This document shows, piece by piece, positions 13,264 to 14,599 of a stretch of DNA of 14,599 bases. Source of the stretch: Faucicola sp041855445 (GTDB lineage: Bacteria; Pseudomonadota; Gammaproteobacteria; Pseudomonadales; Moraxellaceae); the NCBI GenBank assembly GCA_041855445.1, contig JBHAEG010000050.1, forward strand, positions 1 to 14,599. The letters run 5' to 3'. Position 1 is the first letter of the stretch. Every line of letters begins with the position of its first letter. The notes under the pieces are model-generated. The model was not told where the DNA came from. It did not search any database and saw only the letters and a program-made list of their open reading frames with translations. The translations under genes were made by a program, and so were the position numbers.

Positions 13264-13306
13264 GCTAAAATTGGAGTAATTTCAATAGCTTGCAGAAGAA
13301 AGATTA

Positions 13307-14035
13307 ATGAACATCAAACTTATGGAAAGTAATACTTGGCAACACGAGAGCAAAATAGAAATAAAAGAAATTATTGATAATAATAATTTTCCTTATATCT
13401 TTGGTAAAAAGGCAAGCAGGAATAATACAATACAATGGCTACTTTGCGAATCATCTGATAACCAAAAAAACTTTTTCTTAAAAGGAGTTATAGACTATAC
13501 AAATTTTATTAAAGCAACTTTACCTGAAGAAAGATTATTATATCCTTTAATTGCTGTAATACAAAGTAATGCCAAAAGCTTAAAAGAAGAACATGAAATA
13601 GCTTGGGAATTTATACAATACTTAATTGACAATGAGCCTAAACAATGGCTTTTAGATGTACCACAAGACCCCAATAACTATGAATGGTGCTTATGTTTTA
13701 ATGAAGTACAGCTCTTCATCAATATAAGTTCATCAAAGCACTTAAAATACAAAAGTTGTAATTTAGGAAAAGATATCTGTTTGGTTATCAATCCTAGACA
13801 AATATTTGATGTAGTTACTCCTTTAAATAAGGCAAAAGGCATTAAAATTAGACAAAAAATAAGAGAGAGAGTAGAAGCCTATAATGGATTTCCTGCCCCA
13901 AAGGAATTAGGCTTTTTTGGTGATAAAGATAATTTGGAGTGGAAACAGTATCAACTTTGTGAGCAAGGCGGTCTGGAAAATACAAAATGTCCTTTGAATA
14001 TTCATTCAGTTAAACAAGGGACTGAAAATGATTGA
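13307..14035 (+). CDS. YqcI/YcgG-family protein
   Basis: A 242-residue cytosolic protein with no signal peptide or membrane segment. Family-type features are FPYIFGKKA (28-36), the DP-rich segment before YEWCLCFNEV (125-134), INPRQIFD (161-168), the long block from IR at 181 through FPAPKELGFFGD to 206, EWKQYQL (211-217) and a CPL motif (228-230). The family was named from B. subtilis genes of unknown function. From memory, some relatives (DcsA of D-cycloserine synthesis) are heme-dependent arginine N-hydroxylases, so an oxygenase on an amino acid is possible but unproven here. All six Arg codons are AGA or AGG and the gene is strongly AT-rich, unlike the core genes. The stop overlaps the start of the exporter gene by eight bases. 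The ribosome binding site (AAGAAAG) is weak. Confidence 0.85.
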   Translation: MNIKLMESNTWQHESKIEIKEIIDNNNFPYIFGKKASRNNTIQWLLCESSDNQKNFFLKGVIDYTNFIKATLPEERLLYPLIAVIQSNAKSLKEEHEIAWEFIQYLIDNEPKQWLLDVPQDPNNYEWCLCFNEVQLFINISSSKHLKYKSCNLGKDICLVINPRQIFDVVTPLNKAKGIKIRQKIRERVEAYNGFPAPKELGFFGDKDNLEWKQYQLCEQGGLENTKCPLNIHSVKQGTEND

Positions 14036-14599
14036 TTTTACATTGTTAACGACCTATATCCTATCTATCGTACTTTTTTTAGGTACGCCTGGTCCAGTTA
14101 CTGTATTAGTAGTTAGTGCAAGCATTAGAGATGGTTTTCTTGCAGGTTTAAAAACTGTTATGGGAACTAATACAGCTTCTTTAATTTTAATTTTTATTTC
14201 TTTTATAATTATTAAAGGTGTATTCTCTATAAGTGAGATAGCTTTAAATTGGCTAACTCTAATAGGTTCTTTATATTTATTATACTTTTCAATAGGTATC
14301 ATACGAGATAAAGTGGATATGCAAAGAACTATTGATGAGAATTCTAATAAAATTACGAAAAATCACTTTAAAGATGGTTTTCTGATAGGTATTTCTAATC
14401 CCAAAGACATATTATTCTTTATAGCTTTTTTCCCAATGTTTTTGAGTGTTTATCCAAACAACATAGGTATATCTATGTTTATACTAGTGATTATTTGGAT
14501 AATACTAGATTATTCTATTCTTTCTACCTATTCTTTTGTTTTTTCAAAAATAAATAACAATAAGACTGTCAATATTATAAATAAGTTATCTGGAATGAT
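14028..14599 (+). CDS. LysE/RhtB-family amino-acid exporter (3' end missing)
   Basis: An open frame of 190 codons that runs off the window; about 15 residues are probably missing. The protein is a multi-pass inner-membrane carrier. It has hydrophobic segments near 6-33, 48-66, 72-92, 127-142 and 147-172, the family motif LGTPGPVTVLVVSASIRDG (18-36), and the second-half motif GFLIGISNPKDILFFIAFFP. The LysE/RhtB family exports amino acids and related metabolites in exchange for protons. AGGGA six bases before the ATG is a good ribosome binding site, and the ATG overlaps the end of the YcgG-like gene (ATGATTGA), which points to coupled translation. AT-rich sequence and rare-type codons (AGA, ATA) match its upstream partner. 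The exact substrate cannot be told. Confidence 0.88.
   Translation, partial: MIDFTLLTTYILSIVLFLGTPGPVTVLVVSASIRDGFLAGLKTVMGTNTASLILIFISFIIIKGVFSISEIALNWLTLIGSLYLLYFSIGIIRDKVDMQRTIDENSNKITKNHFKDGFLIGISNPKDILFFIAFFPMFLSVYPNNIGISMFILVIIWIILDYSILSTYSFVFSKINNNKTVNIINKLSGM

Noticed and set aside
13223..13279. 18-residue open frame (MPPSKKLFTCSDKMLKLE) between the small lipoprotein and the YcgG-like gene
   Set aside because: No ribosome binding site and no recognisable similarity. It may be chance or a gene remnant, which cannot be decided here.
14054..14302. 82-codon minus-strand open frame inside the exporter gene
   Set aside because: It is antisense to a clear LysE-type coding sequence, has no good ribosome binding site, and its protein resembles no family.
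1..14599. CRISPR array, tRNA or rRNA genes, phage genes
   Set aside because: No regularly spaced direct repeats, no tRNA-like cloverleaf and no rRNA or phage structural sequence were seen on either strand.

Overview
The window looks like a piece of an AT-rich gammaproteobacterial chromosome, most likely from the family Moraxellaceae (Acinetobacter/Moraxella relatives). This rests on the SecB, DksA-like and GlnRS sequences, on the gene order, and on the A/T-biased codon use. The species cannot be fixed from sequence reading alone. Most of the window is housekeeping sequence. The accessory material sits at the two ends.

Layout. (1) 1-237: the right end of an IS200/IS605-family element, with the last 72 codons of a TnpB-type protein and a subterminal hairpin. 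(2) 338-967: an unrecognised exported protein just outside the element. (3) 1049-2336, minus strand: a membrane-anchored rhodanese, glutaredoxin GrxC and the export chaperone SecB, in the same order as yibN-grxC-secB of enterobacteria. (4) 2470-4211: rsgA (minus) and orn (plus), a divergent pair also seen in E. coli. (5) 4195-5501, minus strand: ppiB-lpxH, with the lpxH 3' end overlapping the orn 3' end. (6) 5674-7419: glnS, followed by a 385-base gene-free stretch rich in inverted repeats. (7) 7805-8884: a PBP7-type DD-endopeptidase (pbpG), facing a short DksA-like protein (8961-9287, minus) across a strong two-way terminator. (8) 9459-10655: pgk. (9) 10782-13208: three lipoprotein genes in a row: an Ala-rich helical one, a large alpha/beta hydrolase and a 49-residue one preceded by a long hairpin. 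(10) 13307-14599: a two-gene module of a YqcI/YcgG-family protein overlapping a LysE/RhtB-type exporter, which runs off the window edge.

How the parts relate. The core genes serve envelope and protein homeostasis (SecB, PpiB, LpxH, PbpG, lipoproteins), redox/sulfur chemistry (GrxC, rhodanese), ribosome assembly and RNA turnover (RsgA, Orn), translation (GlnRS), stress transcription (DksA-like) and glycolysis (Pgk). They are mostly short operons or single genes. Several plus-strand genes appear to use extended -10 promoters of the form TGnTAAnAT.

The least ordinary part is the last 1.3 kb. The YcgG-like and LysE-like genes overlap by 8 bases. They are visibly more AT-rich than the rest, and all six Arg codons of the first gene are AGA/AGG while the core genes mainly use CGN. 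This suggests a recently acquired metabolite-modification-plus-export unit. No CRISPR array, rRNA or tRNA gene was seen.
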